Positions 1 through 9,833 of a stretch of 64,000 nt of DNA are shown here, in pieces. The notes beneath the pieces were generated by a model. That model saw nothing but the letters and a program-made list of their open reading frames with translations, was not told the DNA's origin and did not search any database. Numbering within the stretch: the first letter of the stretch is position 1; each line of letters starts with the position of its first letter. Location of the stretch: the NCBI RefSeq assembly GCF_037976825.1, contig NZ_CP150269.1:2493501-2557500 (forward strand). The letters are read 5' to 3'. Position numbers and translations under genes: made by a program. Source of the stretch: Paenibacillus sp. FSL K6-1330. GTDB lineage: Bacteria > Bacillota > Bacilli > Paenibacillales > Paenibacillaceae.

Positions 1-1
1 G

Positions 2-808
2 AACAAAGCGGGAGCCGATGCGCTGACCCTTGCAGATAACTCGCTGGCCGTAACCCGTATGAGCAACATGGCGCTCGGCCATCTAGTACAAGCACGCACG
101 GGACTGCGGCCGCTGATCCACATCGCTTGCCGTGACCGAAACCTGATCGGCACGCAGTCGCACATGATGGGCTTTGATGCGCTTGGCATCGACCATGTGC
201 TTGCGGTGACGGGGGATCCGGCACGCTTCGGGGATTTGCCGGATTCCAGCTCGGTGTACGACATGACCTCATTTGAAATCATCCGCATGATCAAACAGCT
301 GAACGACGGCATTGCTTTTTCCGGAAAGCCGCTTAAGCAGAAGGCCAAATTCGTTGTCGGCGCAGCGTTCAATCCCAATGTAAGGCATCTGGACAAAGCG
401 GTTGCCCGCTTGGAGAAGAAGATTGCGTCGGGTGCGGATTATGTGATGACACAGCCTGTGTACGATCCCGAGTTAATGGTTAGGCTGAGGGAAGCGACGG
501 CACATCTGGATATTCCGATCTTTATCGGCATCATGCCGCTGGCAAGCGGACGGAACGCGGAATACCTGCATAATGAGGTACCGGGCATTCAACTGTCGGA
601 CGAAGTCCGCAGCCGCATGGCCGGGCTTGAAGGTGAAGCGGGCCGGGCGATGGGTGTCAAGATCGGCAAGGAGCTGCTGGATGTTGCAACAGAGCATTTT
701 AACGGCATATACTTAATGACGCCGTTTATGTTCTATGAAATGAGCGTACAATTAATGGAGTATGTCTGGGAGAAATCGGGCCGTCGATTGACCCCCTTGT
801 TTCATTAA
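2..808 (+). CDS. Methylenetetrahydrofolate reductase domain (3' part of a probable bifunctional homocysteine methyltransferase/MTHFR)
   Basis: The frame is open from the window edge, so the gene begins upstream and only about 268 C-terminal residues are visible. They form a MetF-type TIM barrel: HIACRDRN, the VTGDP motif of the FAD/folate site, a GAAFNPN segment and a YVMTQPVYD strand. The family reduces 5,10-methylene-THF to 5-methyl-THF for methionine synthesis. The residues preceding this domain (NKAGADALTLADNS) fit the linker of Bacillus YitJ-type fusions with an N-terminal homocysteine S-methyltransferase, but that half lies outside the window, so the fusion is inferred. It ends 38 bases before yicC. 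Confidence 0.85.
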   Translation, partial: NKAGADALTLADNSLAVTRMSNMALGHLVQARTGLRPLIHIACRDRNLIGTQSHMMGFDALGIDHVLAVTGDPARFGDLPDSSSVYDMTSFEIIRMIKQLNDGIAFSGKPLKQKAKFVVGAAFNPNVRHLDKAVARLEKKIASGADYVMTQPVYDPELMVRLREATAHLDIPIFIGIMPLASGRNAEYLHNEVPGIQLSDEVRSRMAGLEGEAGRAMGVKIGKELLDVATEHFNGIYLMTPFMFYEMSVQLMEYVWEKSGRRLTPLFH

Positions 809-846
809 TAATTATCAATTACAATAGTGTAATGGATGTGATTCCG

Positions 847-1734
847 ATGTCATTGAGCATGACCGGATATGGGCAATCCGTTGTCGATTTTCAAGGTTAC
901 AGTATCTCTTTCGAAGTGAAGTCAGTCAATCATCGGTATTGTGAAATCGTCTTTCGTATGCCCCGTGAGTGGGCTTGCTTCGAGGATTCACTTCGACGGG
1001 CGGTACAGAGCCGAATTGGACGCGGGCGGATTGATGTTTATATTAACAAGGAAAACAACGGCGAGTCCCAGGGTGCTGTGCTGAACCACGCCATGGTTCA
1101 GGCGTATTTACAGGCAGCCGAGGATTTGAAGTCATATGGAATCAAGGGAGATCTGGCGGTGCGGGATATTTTGTCGCTGCCAGATGTTCTTGTTAGTCCG
1201 AGCGGACTTCCCATGGATGAAGCGCAGCAGAAGTTATGGAATGATGCGCTTCTTCAAGGTCTTGAACAAGCGCTGGAGGGTCTGATTCAGATGCGCAGCA
1301 GGGAAGGTTCTTTTCTCGTGAAGGATATCGGGCAGAGGTTAAACCGATTGCAGCTGCTTCACCGAGAGATGACCGAGATTGCTCCTGAAGTTCCGGAAGA
1401 GTACCGGAAGCGTCTGCGGCAGCGCATAGAATCTCTTGATGACGGGTCGCTTGCTGTTGATGAACATATATTCGGAATGGAAGTTGCCCTGTTTGCTGAA
1501 CGTTCTAATGTGGACGAGGAGTTGATTCGACTTCACAGTCATTTGGAACAATGCAGAGAGCTGCTTCATCAGAAAAGCCCTGTAGGCCGTAAACTGGATT
1601 TTCTGATTCAAGAAATGAACAGAGAAGTCAATACGATTGGATCGAAAGCCAATCATCTGACTCTGGTAAACCGTGTTGTCGAAATGAAAGCGGAACTGGA
1701 GAAGATTCGTGAACAAGCCGCTAATGTGGAATGA
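847..1734 (+). CDS. yicC: YicC/YloC family endoribonuclease-like protein
   Basis: About 295 residues opening with MSLSMTGYG, the hallmark of the YicC/YloC family, and ending with the conserved [11 protein letters not shown] and [16 protein letters not shown] segments. Family members are stress-induced endoribonucleases acting on small RNAs; the role here rests on homology. An ATG 15 bases upstream is possible, but position 847 is preferred because a GGATGTGA sequence precedes it by five bases and the MSLSMTGYG start is conserved. It is the first gene of the yicC-remA-gmk-rpoZ cluster, the same order as in Bacillus (yloC-ylzA-gmk-rpoZ). Confidence 0.9.
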   Translation: MSLSMTGYGQSVVDFQGYSISFEVKSVNHRYCEIVFRMPREWACFEDSLRRAVQSRIGRGRIDVYINKENNGESQGAVLNHAMVQAYLQAAEDLKSYGIKGDLAVRDILSLPDVLVSPSGLPMDEAQQKLWNDALLQGLEQALEGLIQMRSREGSFLVKDIGQRLNRLQLLHREMTEIAPEVPEEYRKRLRQRIESLDDGSLAVDEHIFGMEVALFAERSNVDEELIRLHSHLEQCRELLHQKSPVGRKLDFLIQEMNREVNTIGSKANHLTLVNRVVEMKAELEKIREQAANVE

Positions 1735-1787
1735 CCGCAGCTTCATCGGCAAGTAAGAGTCAAATGTATAGGGGGAGCAACCGCACA

Positions 1788-2048
1788 ATGGCAATCAAAC
1801 TTATTAATATTGGCTTCGGAAACATCGTATCGGCCAATCGGATCATCTCAATCGTGAGTCCTGAATCGGCTCCGATCAAGAGGATCATTCAAGAAGCACG
1901 GGACCGTCATATGCTGATTGATGCTACATATGGCCGAAGGACACGAGCTGTTATCATTACGGATAGCGACCACGTGATTTTATCGGCTGTGCAGCCAGAA
2001 ACGGTGGCTCACCGTCTGTCCAGCAAAGATGACGACAACGACGAATAA
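1788..2048 (+). CDS. remA: RemA family extracellular matrix regulator (DUF370)
   Basis: 86 residues beginning [19 protein letters not shown], which identifies RemA/YlzA (DUF370; the Bacillus protein is about 89 aa). RemA is a DNA-binding activator of biofilm matrix and osmoprotectant genes in Bacillus subtilis. The start at 1788 is set by GGGGGAG at 1771-1777; an in-frame start at 1731 would overlap yicC and lacks a site. It lies between yicC and gmk and is probably cotranscribed with both. Recognition is firm; the regulon in this organism is unknown. Confidence 0.93.
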   Translation: MAIKLINIGFGNIVSANRIISIVSPESAPIKRIIQEARDRHMLIDATYGRRTRAVIITDSDHVILSAVQPETVAHRLSSKDDDNDE

Positions 2049-2061
2049 GATGAGGAGTACT

Positions 2062-2634
2062 ATGTCTAGAGGATTATTGATTGTATTGTCCGGTCCTTCC
2101 GGGGTGGGAAAAGGAACCGTCTGTACGGCACTTCGCAGCCTGGTTCCAGAGCTGGTGTATTCGGTGTCGGCTACGACACGTTCACCGCGGCTCGGCGAGG
2201 TACATGGTGTGAACTATTTTTTCAAAAGTCGGGAACAATTCATGGATATGATTGAGAACGACCAGCTTCTCGAATATGCGGAATACGTCGGGAACTATTA
2301 TGGAACCCCGCGTGATTTTGTGGAAGAAACTTTAGCCTCCGGCAAGGATATTATACTGGAGATCGAAGTGCAGGGTGCACTGAAGGTCAAGGAGAAGTTT
2401 CCAGAAGGTATCTTTGTGTTTCTGATGCCGCCGTCGCTGGATGAACTGAAAGATCGGATCCAGGGACGTGGGACAGAGAGTCAAGCTACCATCGACCACC
2501 GCATGTCCGTAGCGGTTGACGAAATCAATTTACTGCAGCATTATGATTATGCGGTAGTGAACGATGAAATCAATCTCGCTTGTGAGAGAATACAATCTAT
2601 CATTATTGCCGAACATTGTAAGGTGAGAAAGTAA
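2062..2634 (+). CDS. gmk: Guanylate kinase
   Basis: 190 residues. Phosphorylates GMP to GDP with ATP. The P-loop GPSGVGKGT is at residues 11-19, followed by the GMP-binding region [19 protein letters not shown] and the lid around [12 protein letters not shown]. Length is usual for the family (about 200 aa). The start is the ATG at 2062, preceded by TGAGGAG; an in-frame ATG at 2029 lies inside remA and is less likely. The neighbour order remA-gmk-rpoZ is standard for Bacillota and implies an operon. Confidence 0.96.
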   Translation: MSRGLLIVLSGPSGVGKGTVCTALRSLVPELVYSVSATTRSPRLGEVHGVNYFFKSREQFMDMIENDQLLEYAEYVGNYYGTPRDFVEETLASGKDIILEIEVQGALKVKEKFPEGIFVFLMPPSLDELKDRIQGRGTESQATIDHRMSVAVDEINLLQHYDYAVVNDEINLACERIQSIIIAEHCKVRK

Positions 2635-2691
2635 CCTGTCTATTCATAGACGGTGTTAACTTTCAAGTAAAAGAAGAAGAGGTGCTTCGCC

Positions 2692-2892
2692 ATGTTATAT
2701 CCATCCATTGATGAAATGATGAATAAGGTAGACAGTAAATATTCTCTTGTGGTTGCGGCTTCCCGCCGTGCACGCCAGTTGCGTGAAGGCGGAGTCAGCG
2801 AGTTGAAGAATCCGAAATCCCATAAGTTTGTCGGTGTCGCTCTGGAAGAAATCTATGGCGATTACGTGAAAATCGAGAAGGGACAGGACTAA
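2692..2892 (+). CDS. rpoZ: DNA-directed RNA polymerase omega subunit
   Basis: 66 residues starting [20 protein letters not shown], with the [12 protein letters not shown] helix typical of RpoZ. Omega assists beta-prime folding and RNA polymerase assembly. AAGAAGAGGTG lies just upstream of the ATG. The gene follows gmk by 57 bases and is closed by the terminator at 2942-2966. Confidence 0.95.
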   Translation: MLYPSIDEMMNKVDSKYSLVVAASRRARQLREGGVSELKNPKSHKFVGVALEEIYGDYVKIEKGQD

Positions 2893-2941
2893 GACTTTTT
2901 CTTCAATATTTGAATAACATGCGTTAGCGCGCGAAAATGTG

Positions 2942-2966
2942 ACAACCGAAAGGTTGTTATTTTTTT
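2942..2966 (+). terminator. Rho-independent terminator after rpoZ
   Basis: ACAACC, a GAAA tetraloop and GGTTGT are followed by TATTTTTTT. It separates the yicC-remA-gmk-rpoZ unit from coaBC. Confidence 0.8.
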
Positions 2967-3016
2967 GAGAAGATATGAGAATGTAGCCTTTATACAATGG
3001 AAAGCGGGGGATTGTC

Positions 3017-4270
3017 ATGTTGAACGGAAAAGTCATTGTGCTTGGCGTTACAGGTGGCATTGCCGCGTATAAAGCAGCGACTTTATGCAGCAGGCTTGTC
3101 CAGAGGGGGGCGGATGTGCATGTCATTATGACGGAATCCGCGAAGCAGTTCATTCCGGAATTAACGCTTCAAACGCTGACTAAAAACCCGGTTTATAGCG
3201 ATACCTTTGATGAACGGGACCCATCGGTCGTCTCGCATATCCATTTGGCTGATTTGGCCGATCTGGTATTGATCGCTCCGGCCACAGCCAATGTCATCGG
3301 CAAGATGGCACATGGCCTGGCGGATGACATGCTGACCACAACGCTGCTCGCGACCACGGCTCCTGTCATGATCTCGCCGGCAATGAACGTGCATATGTAC
3401 ACGCACCCAGCCGTCATGGCGAATATGGAGACGCTGGTCTCCCGCGGGGTATCCATGATTGAACCCGGAGAAGGGCTTCTGGCTTGCGGATATGTCGGTA
3501 AGGGACGGATGGAAGAGCCCGATACGATTGTTGACGTGGTTGACCGGTTTTTCCGAGATCGTGCCGCACAACCTGTGGCGTTGAATGAGGAAATGGCGAG
3601 CAGCTCGACAGGCATATTGCATGGTAAAAAGGTAGTTGTCACGGCCGGCGGCACGATCGAACGCATTGATCCGGTCCGGTATATAACGAATGATTCTTCC
3701 GGAAAAATGGGGTTTGCGATCGCGAAAGTGGCCCAGCAGCTGGGAGCGGATGTTCACCTCATTGCCGCTCATACCGATGAAGTCCCGCCAGAGGGAATCA
3801 AGACGGAAAAGGTGGAATCGGCTCAAGATATGTACGATGCGGTGCAACGTGTGTTCGATCATAGCGATATCGTGGTCAAGGCAGCAGCGGTTGCCGATTA
3901 TCGCCCTGCTGAGGTAGCGACATCAAAGATCAAAAAGCGCGGGGAGACGATGACGCTGGATCTTGTCAAGACAACGGACATTCTGGAGAGCCTGGGACGC
4001 CAAAAAACCACCCAGTTCTTAATCGGATTTGCTGCTGAGACCGATACGGTGGAGCAGTTTGCCAGAGAAAAGCTGAAACGCAAAAATTGCGATCTGATCG
4101 TTGCTAACGATGTTACACAGGAAGGAGCAGGCTTCCGCACGGATACGAACAGCGTTCATATCTTTGATGCAGAAGGGCTGGTCCTGCAGCTTCCCGTGAT
4201 GTCCAAGGAGGAAGTGGCCCAGAGGCTGTTAACGCTGGCGGCTGATCGGTTGTCCGGGAGGTCATCCTGA
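3017..4270 (+). CDS. coaBC: Bifunctional phosphopantothenoylcysteine decarboxylase/phosphopantothenate-cysteine ligase
   Basis: 417 residues, the normal length for CoaBC; catalyses two steps of coenzyme A synthesis. The N-terminal flavoprotein decarboxylase half shows GVTGGIAAYKA, the SPAMN motif and GLLACGYVGKGRM with the active-site Cys. The C-terminal ligase half shows TAGGTIERIDPVRYITN and SSGKMG, then NDVTQEGAGF. GGGGGATTG precedes the ATG at 3017. Its stop overlaps the priA start by one base, indicating translational coupling. Confidence 0.95.
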   Translation: MLNGKVIVLGVTGGIAAYKAATLCSRLVQRGADVHVIMTESAKQFIPELTLQTLTKNPVYSDTFDERDPSVVSHIHLADLADLVLIAPATANVIGKMAHGLADDMLTTTLLATTAPVMISPAMNVHMYTHPAVMANMETLVSRGVSMIEPGEGLLACGYVGKGRMEEPDTIVDVVDRFFRDRAAQPVALNEEMASSSTGILHGKKVVVTAGGTIERIDPVRYITNDSSGKMGFAIAKVAQQLGADVHLIAAHTDEVPPEGIKTEKVESAQDMYDAVQRVFDHSDIVVKAAAVADYRPAEVATSKIKKRGETMTLDLVKTTDILESLGRQKTTQFLIGFAAETDTVEQFAREKLKRKNCDLIVANDVTQEGAGFRTDTNSVHIFDAEGLVLQLPVMSKEEVAQRLLTLAADRLSGRSS

Positions 4271-6798
4271 TGGAAATGGCACGAGTGATTGTGGACGTGC
4301 CGTCCAAGGATACGGACCGGCCTTTTGATTATTTAATCCCTGAGGAGCTCCGCCCATGGGTCGAGGTAGGCAGCCGGGTCGGCGTGCCGTTCGGGCATCG
4401 TACGCTTCAGGGGTTTGTGGTCTCTCTGCATCCCCGGCCCGAGATGGATACGGCGAAAATGAAGCCGATTCAGGAAGTGCTCGATGTGATGCCGCCGCTT
4501 TCGCCTGAACTGATTGAGCTTGGAGAATGGATGAAGGAGCGGTATGCATGCCGCTATATATCGGTTCTGCAGTCGATGCTGCCAACGGCGCTGAAAGGGA
4601 AGGCTGAGCGGTACATTTCCATTGGCGATTCAGGCACGTCTCCGACGGATGAAACCGACGGATTATTTGCGCTCCTGCCCGAGAGTGAGTCGGAACAGGA
4701 GATCATCCGCTTTGTCAGTCAGAGAGGCGAGGTTTCGCTCCAGCAGTTAACGCGGGCATTTCCGGATGGGGCTGCCACCATCAAAGCACTGATCGGCCGT
4801 GGACGGCTGAGTGAATATCAGCAAATCAAGGATAAACTGCAGAAAAAAACGGTGAAAGCGGTAGAGCTTGCCGTATCGAGCGAGGAAGCGCATCTGGCGC
4901 TTGCCTCATTTCCGGCCAAGGCCCAGCGCCAGAAGGAAGTGCTCCAGTATATATTGGAAATGGAAGCATTTCTGCCAATATCGCAGAAGGATCTGCTACA
5001 GGCGCTGGGCGTCACCGCAGGCACCGTGAAGGCGCTGGCGGACAAAGGGCTGATTACCCTTGAGGATATCGAAGTGTTCCGTGACCCCTATCGGGGGCGG
5101 CATTTTACGCCTAGCACCCCATTAGCGCTCACACCGGAGCAGCAAGCGGTGTACCGCAGCATCGTGCACAAGCTGGATGAACGCAAGCATGGCGTGTTTC
5201 TTCTCCACGGGGTAACAGGCAGCGGCAAGACCGAAATCTACCTGCAAACGATTCAGCGATGCCTCGAACAGGAGCGTCAGGCGATTGTGCTGGTGCCTGA
5301 GATATCGCTGACACCCCAAATGGTGGAACGATTCAAAGCCCGTTTTGGCGATCGCGTAGCTGTCATGCACAGCCGGCTTTCAGATGGGGAGCGATATGAT
5401 GAATGGCGGAAAATAAGGGAAGGCCGGGCGTCCGTTGTTGTGGGCGCACGATCGGCAGTGTTTGCGCCGTTTGACCGTCTGGGCTTGATCATTATGGATG
5501 AAGAGCATGAAGGTTCCTATAAGCAGGAAGAGACGCCGAAGTACCATGCCAGGGATGTTGCGATTCACCGTGCCCAACTGACCGGTGCAGCCGTCATTTT
5601 GGGTTCGGCAACGCCTTCGCTGGAGAGTTACCATGCGGCGAGATCGCAAGCTCAGGATGATTTTGCGCCTCATCTGCTGGAGATGCCGAGCCGTGCGCTG
5701 GGCAACAAGCTGCCTGAGGTCCAGGTCGTGGATATGCGAGAGGAGCTGCGAGAAGGAAATCGCTCGATGTTTAGCCGCTCCCTGCATGCCGCGATTTCGG
5801 CAAGGCTGGAACGCGGGGAACAGACGGTACTGCTGCTGAATCGGCGGGGCTACTCCACGTTTGTCATGTGCCGGAGCTGCGGATATGTGGCAGGCTGTCC
5901 GGAATGCGACATATCGCTAACCTATCATCAGAAATCGAATAATTTGCGCTGCCATTATTGCGGTTATGCCGCACAAGCGCCGGAGGTTTGCCCGGATTGC
6001 GGAAGTGAACATATACGCTATTTCGGTACGGGAACGCAACGTGTCGAGGAAGAATTGGCCAAGCTGTTTCCCGGCATTCGCGTCATTCGGATGGACGTGG
6101 ATACCACGACCGAGAAGGGTTCCCATGAGAAGCTGCTGAAGCAGTTTCGGGATAAAAAAGGGGACGTGCTGCTAGGTACCCAGATGGTCGCCAAAGGCCT
6201 GGATTTCCCCGATGTCACCTTGGTCGGTGTCATTACAGCCGATTCGGCGCTGAACCTGCCCGATTTCCGGGCGGCCGAGAAGACGTTTCAACTGCTGACG
6301 CAGGTTGCCGGAAGAGCAGGACGCCATCATCTGCCGGGTGAAGTGGTTATCCAATCCTATACACCCGAGCATTATTCGATTATTCATGCAAGCAGCCATG
6401 ATTATTTATCCTTTGTCAAGGACGAACTGAAGCACCGCAAAGCGCTCCATTATCCGCCGTATTGCAGGCTGATCCTGGTGACGCTGTCGCATGAACAGCT
6501 GCCGCTGCTGGTAAGAATGGCGGAGAATTTTGCCGCGACCATCAAAAGCGAATCCGACCGCCGGGGATGGTTTGGGAGTCTGGACCGATTCGACGCTAGC
6601 GCGCTCGATATATTGGGCCCGGTAGCCTCCCCTATTCCGCGGTTGAAAAATAGATACAGATTTCAATGTATGATAAAATGGCGGGGAACGATGGATGCTG
6701 TCTCGCTGGTACGTTCGGTTGCCGAGAAGCTTCAGGATTCGGCGCGGGACAGCAAGCTCCAGATCAGTATTGACGTAGATCCGCAAATGTTAATGTAA
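4270..6798 (+). CDS. priA: Primosomal replication restart helicase PriA
   Basis: 842 residues, slightly longer than Bacillus PriA (about 805). PriA recognises stalled forks and reloads the replisome. Seen: an N-terminal DNA-binding domain (VDVPSKDTDRPFDY), Walker A GVTGSGKTE near residue 317, the DEEH box (MDEEHEGSYK), eight cysteines in four CxxC pairs (CRSC, CPEC, CHYC, CPDC) for two structural zincs, and the helicase motifs GTQMVAKGLDFP and QVAGRAGR. It overlaps the coaBC stop. Confidence 0.96.
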   Translation: MEMARVIVDVPSKDTDRPFDYLIPEELRPWVEVGSRVGVPFGHRTLQGFVVSLHPRPEMDTAKMKPIQEVLDVMPPLSPELIELGEWMKERYACRYISVLQSMLPTALKGKAERYISIGDSGTSPTDETDGLFALLPESESEQEIIRFVSQRGEVSLQQLTRAFPDGAATIKALIGRGRLSEYQQIKDKLQKKTVKAVELAVSSEEAHLALASFPAKAQRQKEVLQYILEMEAFLPISQKDLLQALGVTAGTVKALADKGLITLEDIEVFRDPYRGRHFTPSTPLALTPEQQAVYRSIVHKLDERKHGVFLLHGVTGSGKTEIYLQTIQRCLEQERQAIVLVPEISLTPQMVERFKARFGDRVAVMHSRLSDGERYDEWRKIREGRASVVVGARSAVFAPFDRLGLIIMDEEHEGSYKQEETPKYHARDVAIHRAQLTGAAVILGSATPSLESYHAARSQAQDDFAPHLLEMPSRALGNKLPEVQVVDMREELREGNRSMFSRSLHAAISARLERGEQTVLLLNRRGYSTFVMCRSCGYVAGCPECDISLTYHQKSNNLRCHYCGYAAQAPEVCPDCGSEHIRYFGTGTQRVEEELAKLFPGIRVIRMDVDTTTEKGSHEKLLKQFRDKKGDVLLGTQMVAKGLDFPDVTLVGVITADSALNLPDFRAAEKTFQLLTQVAGRAGRHHLPGEVVIQSYTPEHYSIIHASSHDYLSFVKDELKHRKALHYPPYCRLILVTLSHEQLPLLVRMAENFAATIKSESDRRGWFGSLDRFDASALDILGPVASPIPRLKNRYRFQCMIKWRGTMDAVSLVRSVAEKLQDSARDSKLQISIDVDPQMLM

Positions 6799-6841
6799 TT
6801 CAGCATATAATGATGAAAAGCACAAGGATGGTGTCATAGAC

Positions 6842-7336
6842 ATGGCGATTCGTATTATCGTTAAAGAACCGGATGAGGTTCTTCATAAAAAGGCAAAGGA
6901 AGTTACCAAAATTACGCCGAACGTTCAAAAGCTCCTGGACGATATGGCCGATACCATGTACGATGCGGAAGGCGTTGGATTAGCTGCGCCGCAGGTCGGC
7001 ATTCTGAAGCGTCTGATCGTGATCGATGCCGGTGACGAGCACGGTTTGATCAAGATGATCAATCCGGAGATCGTGGAGAGCGAAGGCGAGCAATTCGGAC
7101 CGGAGGGCTGCCTGAGCATTCCGGGATGGAACGGGGATGTGCGCCGTGCGGAGAAAGTGACGGTTAAGGGGCTTGATCGTGAAGGCAAAGAGCTTATCAT
7201 TACGGGTACCGGGCTGCTTGCGAGAGCGTTTCAGCATGAAATCGATCATCTGAACGGGGTGCTGTTTACGGAAATCGCTGATCGGGTGTATGAGTATGTT
7301 CCGGAACAGCCGAGAAAAGAGCTGGAGAATCGATGA
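6842..7336 (+). CDS. def: Peptide deformylase
   Basis: 164 residues. Removes the N-formyl group from nascent proteins. All three family motifs are present: GVGLAAPQVG, EGCLSIPG with the metal-binding Cys, and QHEIDHLNG with the two metal-binding His and catalytic Glu. The ATG at 6842 overlaps no other gene, and the stop overlaps the fmt ATG by four bases (ATGA). def-fmt-rsmB forms a tightly coupled translation-initiation operon. Confidence 0.96.
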   Translation: MAIRIIVKEPDEVLHKKAKEVTKITPNVQKLLDDMADTMYDAEGVGLAAPQVGILKRLIVIDAGDEHGLIKMINPEIVESEGEQFGPEGCLSIPGWNGDVRRAEKVTVKGLDREGKELIITGTGLLARAFQHEIDHLNGVLFTEIADRVYEYVPEQPRKELENR

Positions 7337-8274
7337 ATATTGTATTTATGGGCACCCCGGCCTTTGCAGTACCCAGCCTGGAAATGTTGATTGCCGAAGG
7401 TTATTCCTTAGCTGCCGTCGTTACGCAGCCTGACCGTCCGCAAGGGCGTAAAAAAGTGCTGACCCCAACACCGGTTAAGGAAGCCGCTCTTCGTCACGGC
7501 ATCCCGGTTCTGCAGCCTCAGCGGCTGCGGAATCCGGAAGCCGTGGCCGAGCTGGCCCAATATAAGCCTGATTTGATCGTCACGGCCGCCTATGGCCAAA
7601 TCCTGCCGAAATCAGTGCTGGATATGCCGTCACTCGGCTGTCTTAATGTCCACGGCTCGCTGCTCCCCGCTTATCGGGGAGGAGCTCCGATTCAGCGCAG
7701 CATCATCAACGGAGAATCCGTAACAGGCATCACCCTGATGTATATGGCTGAGGGGCTCGACACGGGGGACATGATCGCACGGACCGAGGTTCCCATTGAA
7801 GATGACGATACGGCCGGAACGATGTTCGAGAAGCTGAGCCAAGCCGGTGCGGAGCTGCTCCTGCGGGAGCTGCCGCGGCTCGTGAAGGGCAAGGTGGAGG
7901 CTGAGCCCCAGGATGAAACGAAGGCAACGTATGCTCCGAACCTGACCCGGGATGACGAGAAGATCGACTGGAATCGCACTTCCCGCGAAATTTATAATCA
8001 AATTCGCGGTCTGGTTCCTTTCTCCGGTGGATTTACGCTGTGGAACGGGGAAGTGTTCAAAGTATGGGCAGCGGCTAAGCCGGACAGCGCTCAGAAGCCA
8101 TCTGGCGATGCACAGCCCGGAACCGTGCTGGAGCTGCATGAGAAGGGGATCGTTGTGAAAACAGGCGACGGCGCGCTGACGCTGCTTACGGTTCAGCCCA
8201 GCGGCAAGAAGGCAATGGATGCAGCGCAATTCGTGCGCGGGACGAGCCTGACGGCCGGGACGGTGCTGACGTGA
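7333..8274 (+). CDS. fmt: Methionyl-tRNA formyltransferase
   Basis: 313 residues; formylates initiator Met-tRNA with 10-formyl-THF. Recognised from MNIVFMGTPAFAVPSLE, the catalytic NVHGSLLPAYRGGAPIQ region and TGITLMYMAEGLDTGD. Normal family length. It is coupled to def by an ATGA overlap and to rsmB by a GTGA overlap. Confidence 0.96.
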   Translation: MNIVFMGTPAFAVPSLEMLIAEGYSLAAVVTQPDRPQGRKKVLTPTPVKEAALRHGIPVLQPQRLRNPEAVAELAQYKPDLIVTAAYGQILPKSVLDMPSLGCLNVHGSLLPAYRGGAPIQRSIINGESVTGITLMYMAEGLDTGDMIARTEVPIEDDDTAGTMFEKLSQAGAELLLRELPRLVKGKVEAEPQDETKATYAPNLTRDDEKIDWNRTSREIYNQIRGLVPFSGGFTLWNGEVFKVWAAAKPDSAQKPSGDAQPGTVLELHEKGIVVKTGDGALTLLTVQPSGKKAMDAAQFVRGTSLTAGTVLT

Positions 8275-9653
8275 GCGGAAACCGCAGCCCGAAGGGGCGT
8301 CAGGACTCCCCGAGAGAGCTGGCGATGAATGTATTAACACAGGTTGAGCAGGAGGGGGCGTACAGCAATCTTCTGCTCAACACCGCCTTGCAGAAGTCCT
8401 CGCTTGCGAAGAGCGACGCCGGACTTGCTACAGAGCTGATCTATGGCACGATCTCGCGACTGAACACGCTCGATTATTTTTTGGACAAGTTTGTCAATAA
8501 AGGGGTACAGAAGCTGCAGCCGTGGGTAAGGGCACTGCTTCGCATCAGTCTGTATCAGGTCGTATATCTGGATCGGATTCCGGATCACGCGGTTGTCAGC
8601 GAAGCCGTTAATCTGGCGAAGCGCCGCGGGCATCAAGGGATTTCCGGTATGGTGAACGGGGTGCTTCGGAATATTTTGCGTCAGAAGGAAAGCTTGGCGA
8701 TCCCTGAGAATATGCCGGCGGCCCAGCGCATTTCTCTGCTGCATTCCCATCCGCAGTGGCTGGTGGAGCGCTGGATATCCCAGTACGGGATCGAGACGAC
8801 AGAGGCAATCTGTGCCGCGAACAATGAACCGCCCGCTGTCAGCGTTAGGGTGAACACCACGATGATCAGCCGGGAGGACATGCTGGCATTAATGAGCAGC
8901 CACGACTTCGATGCCACCCCTTCGTCGCTTAGCCCCTATGGGATTGTCGTAAAAGGAGCGGGCAATATGGCCTTGACCGATTGGTATCGGGACGGGATGA
9001 TCTCGATCCAGGATGAAAGCTCCATGCTGGTCGCCGAGGCTGTCAAGCCAGAGGCGGGAATGCGGGTGCTGGATTGCTGCGCAGCCCCGGGCGGGAAAAG
9101 TGCCCACATGGGCGAGCTGATGAAGGATGAAGGCAGCATTGTTGCCAACGACATCCATGCCCATAAAGGCAAGCTGATATCGGATCAGGCCAGCCGTTTG
9201 GGACTGGACAGCATTTCGATCGTGACTGGTGACGCGCTGGATTTGGTTGACCGCTTCGAGCCTGCGTCTTTTGACCGAATTTTGCTGGATGCTCCATGCT
9301 CGGGCCTTGGCGTAATCCGTCGCAAGCCTGATCTGAAGTGGGGCAAGTCACAGGAGGACATACATGAAATTGCGGCGCTTCAGCTAAGGCTGCTGGAGTC
9401 GGTCTCGACCTTGCTTCGTCCCGGAGGACTCTTGGTGTACAGCACGTGTACGATTGAGCCGCTGGAGAATGAAGGCGTTGTATCTGCTTTTCTGGAAGGC
9501 CATTCCGAGTTTGACATCCCGAAAGACGGTCTTGGAGCCTTAAGCCGGCTGGAAGAGAAATCGCTTCAGCGTGGAGGCGGGATTCAAATTCTGCCGCAGC
9601 ACTATCACAGTGACGGCTTTTACATTGCAAGACTCGGCAGACGCCCCTCTTAG
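8271..9653 (+). CDS. rsmB: 16S rRNA (cytosine-967-C5)-methyltransferase RsmB
   Basis: 460 residues with a GTG start overlapping the fmt stop. The N-terminal NusB-like RNA-binding domain (about residues 10-140) is followed by a Rossmann methyltransferase: the SAM motif LDCCAAPGGKSAHMGE, then DAPCSGLGVIRRKPDL and YSTCTIEPLENE, carrying the two cysteines that catalyse m5C transfer and release. The length fits RsmB/Sun. It is the last gene of the def operon; the terminator at 9683-9710 follows. Confidence 0.94.
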   Translation: MSGNRSPKGRQDSPRELAMNVLTQVEQEGAYSNLLLNTALQKSSLAKSDAGLATELIYGTISRLNTLDYFLDKFVNKGVQKLQPWVRALLRISLYQVVYLDRIPDHAVVSEAVNLAKRRGHQGISGMVNGVLRNILRQKESLAIPENMPAAQRISLLHSHPQWLVERWISQYGIETTEAICAANNEPPAVSVRVNTTMISREDMLALMSSHDFDATPSSLSPYGIVVKGAGNMALTDWYRDGMISIQDESSMLVAEAVKPEAGMRVLDCCAAPGGKSAHMGELMKDEGSIVANDIHAHKGKLISDQASRLGLDSISIVTGDALDLVDRFEPASFDRILLDAPCSGLGVIRRKPDLKWGKSQEDIHEIAALQLRLLESVSTLLRPGGLLVYSTCTIEPLENEGVVSAFLEGHSEFDIPKDGLGALSRLEEKSLQRGGGIQILPQHYHSDGFYIARLGRRPS

Positions 9654-9682
9654 GGTGTCCGCCGCCATGACTATAGTCGTAT

Positions 9683-9710
9683 CCCGCCAATGCCGGCGGG
9701 TTTTCCTCTT
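9683..9710 (+). terminator. Terminator after rsmB
   Basis: CCCGCC pairs with GGCGGG across a six-base loop, followed by TTTTCCTCTTTT. It ends the def-fmt-rsmB unit just before the rlmN promoter. Confidence 0.7.
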
Positions 9711-9738
9711 TTACCGTCTCTTTTATTTATGTTAGAAT
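9710..9738 (+). promoter_or_regulatory. Sigma-A-like promoter before rlmN
   Basis: TTTACC and TAGAAT are separated by 17 bases, with TG one base before the -10 box (extended -10). It lies about 95 bases upstream of the rlmN ATG and just after the rsmB terminator, so it probably drives rlmN-prpC-prkC-rsgA-rpe. Confidence 0.55.
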
Positions 9739-9833
9739 AGGAAGAATGAAAAAAGAGATGCATATGAATGTAATAGGGAGAGTTCGGAAGAATGCTGACT
9801 GGACTTCCTCTAAATTAGACAGGTGTGGTGAGA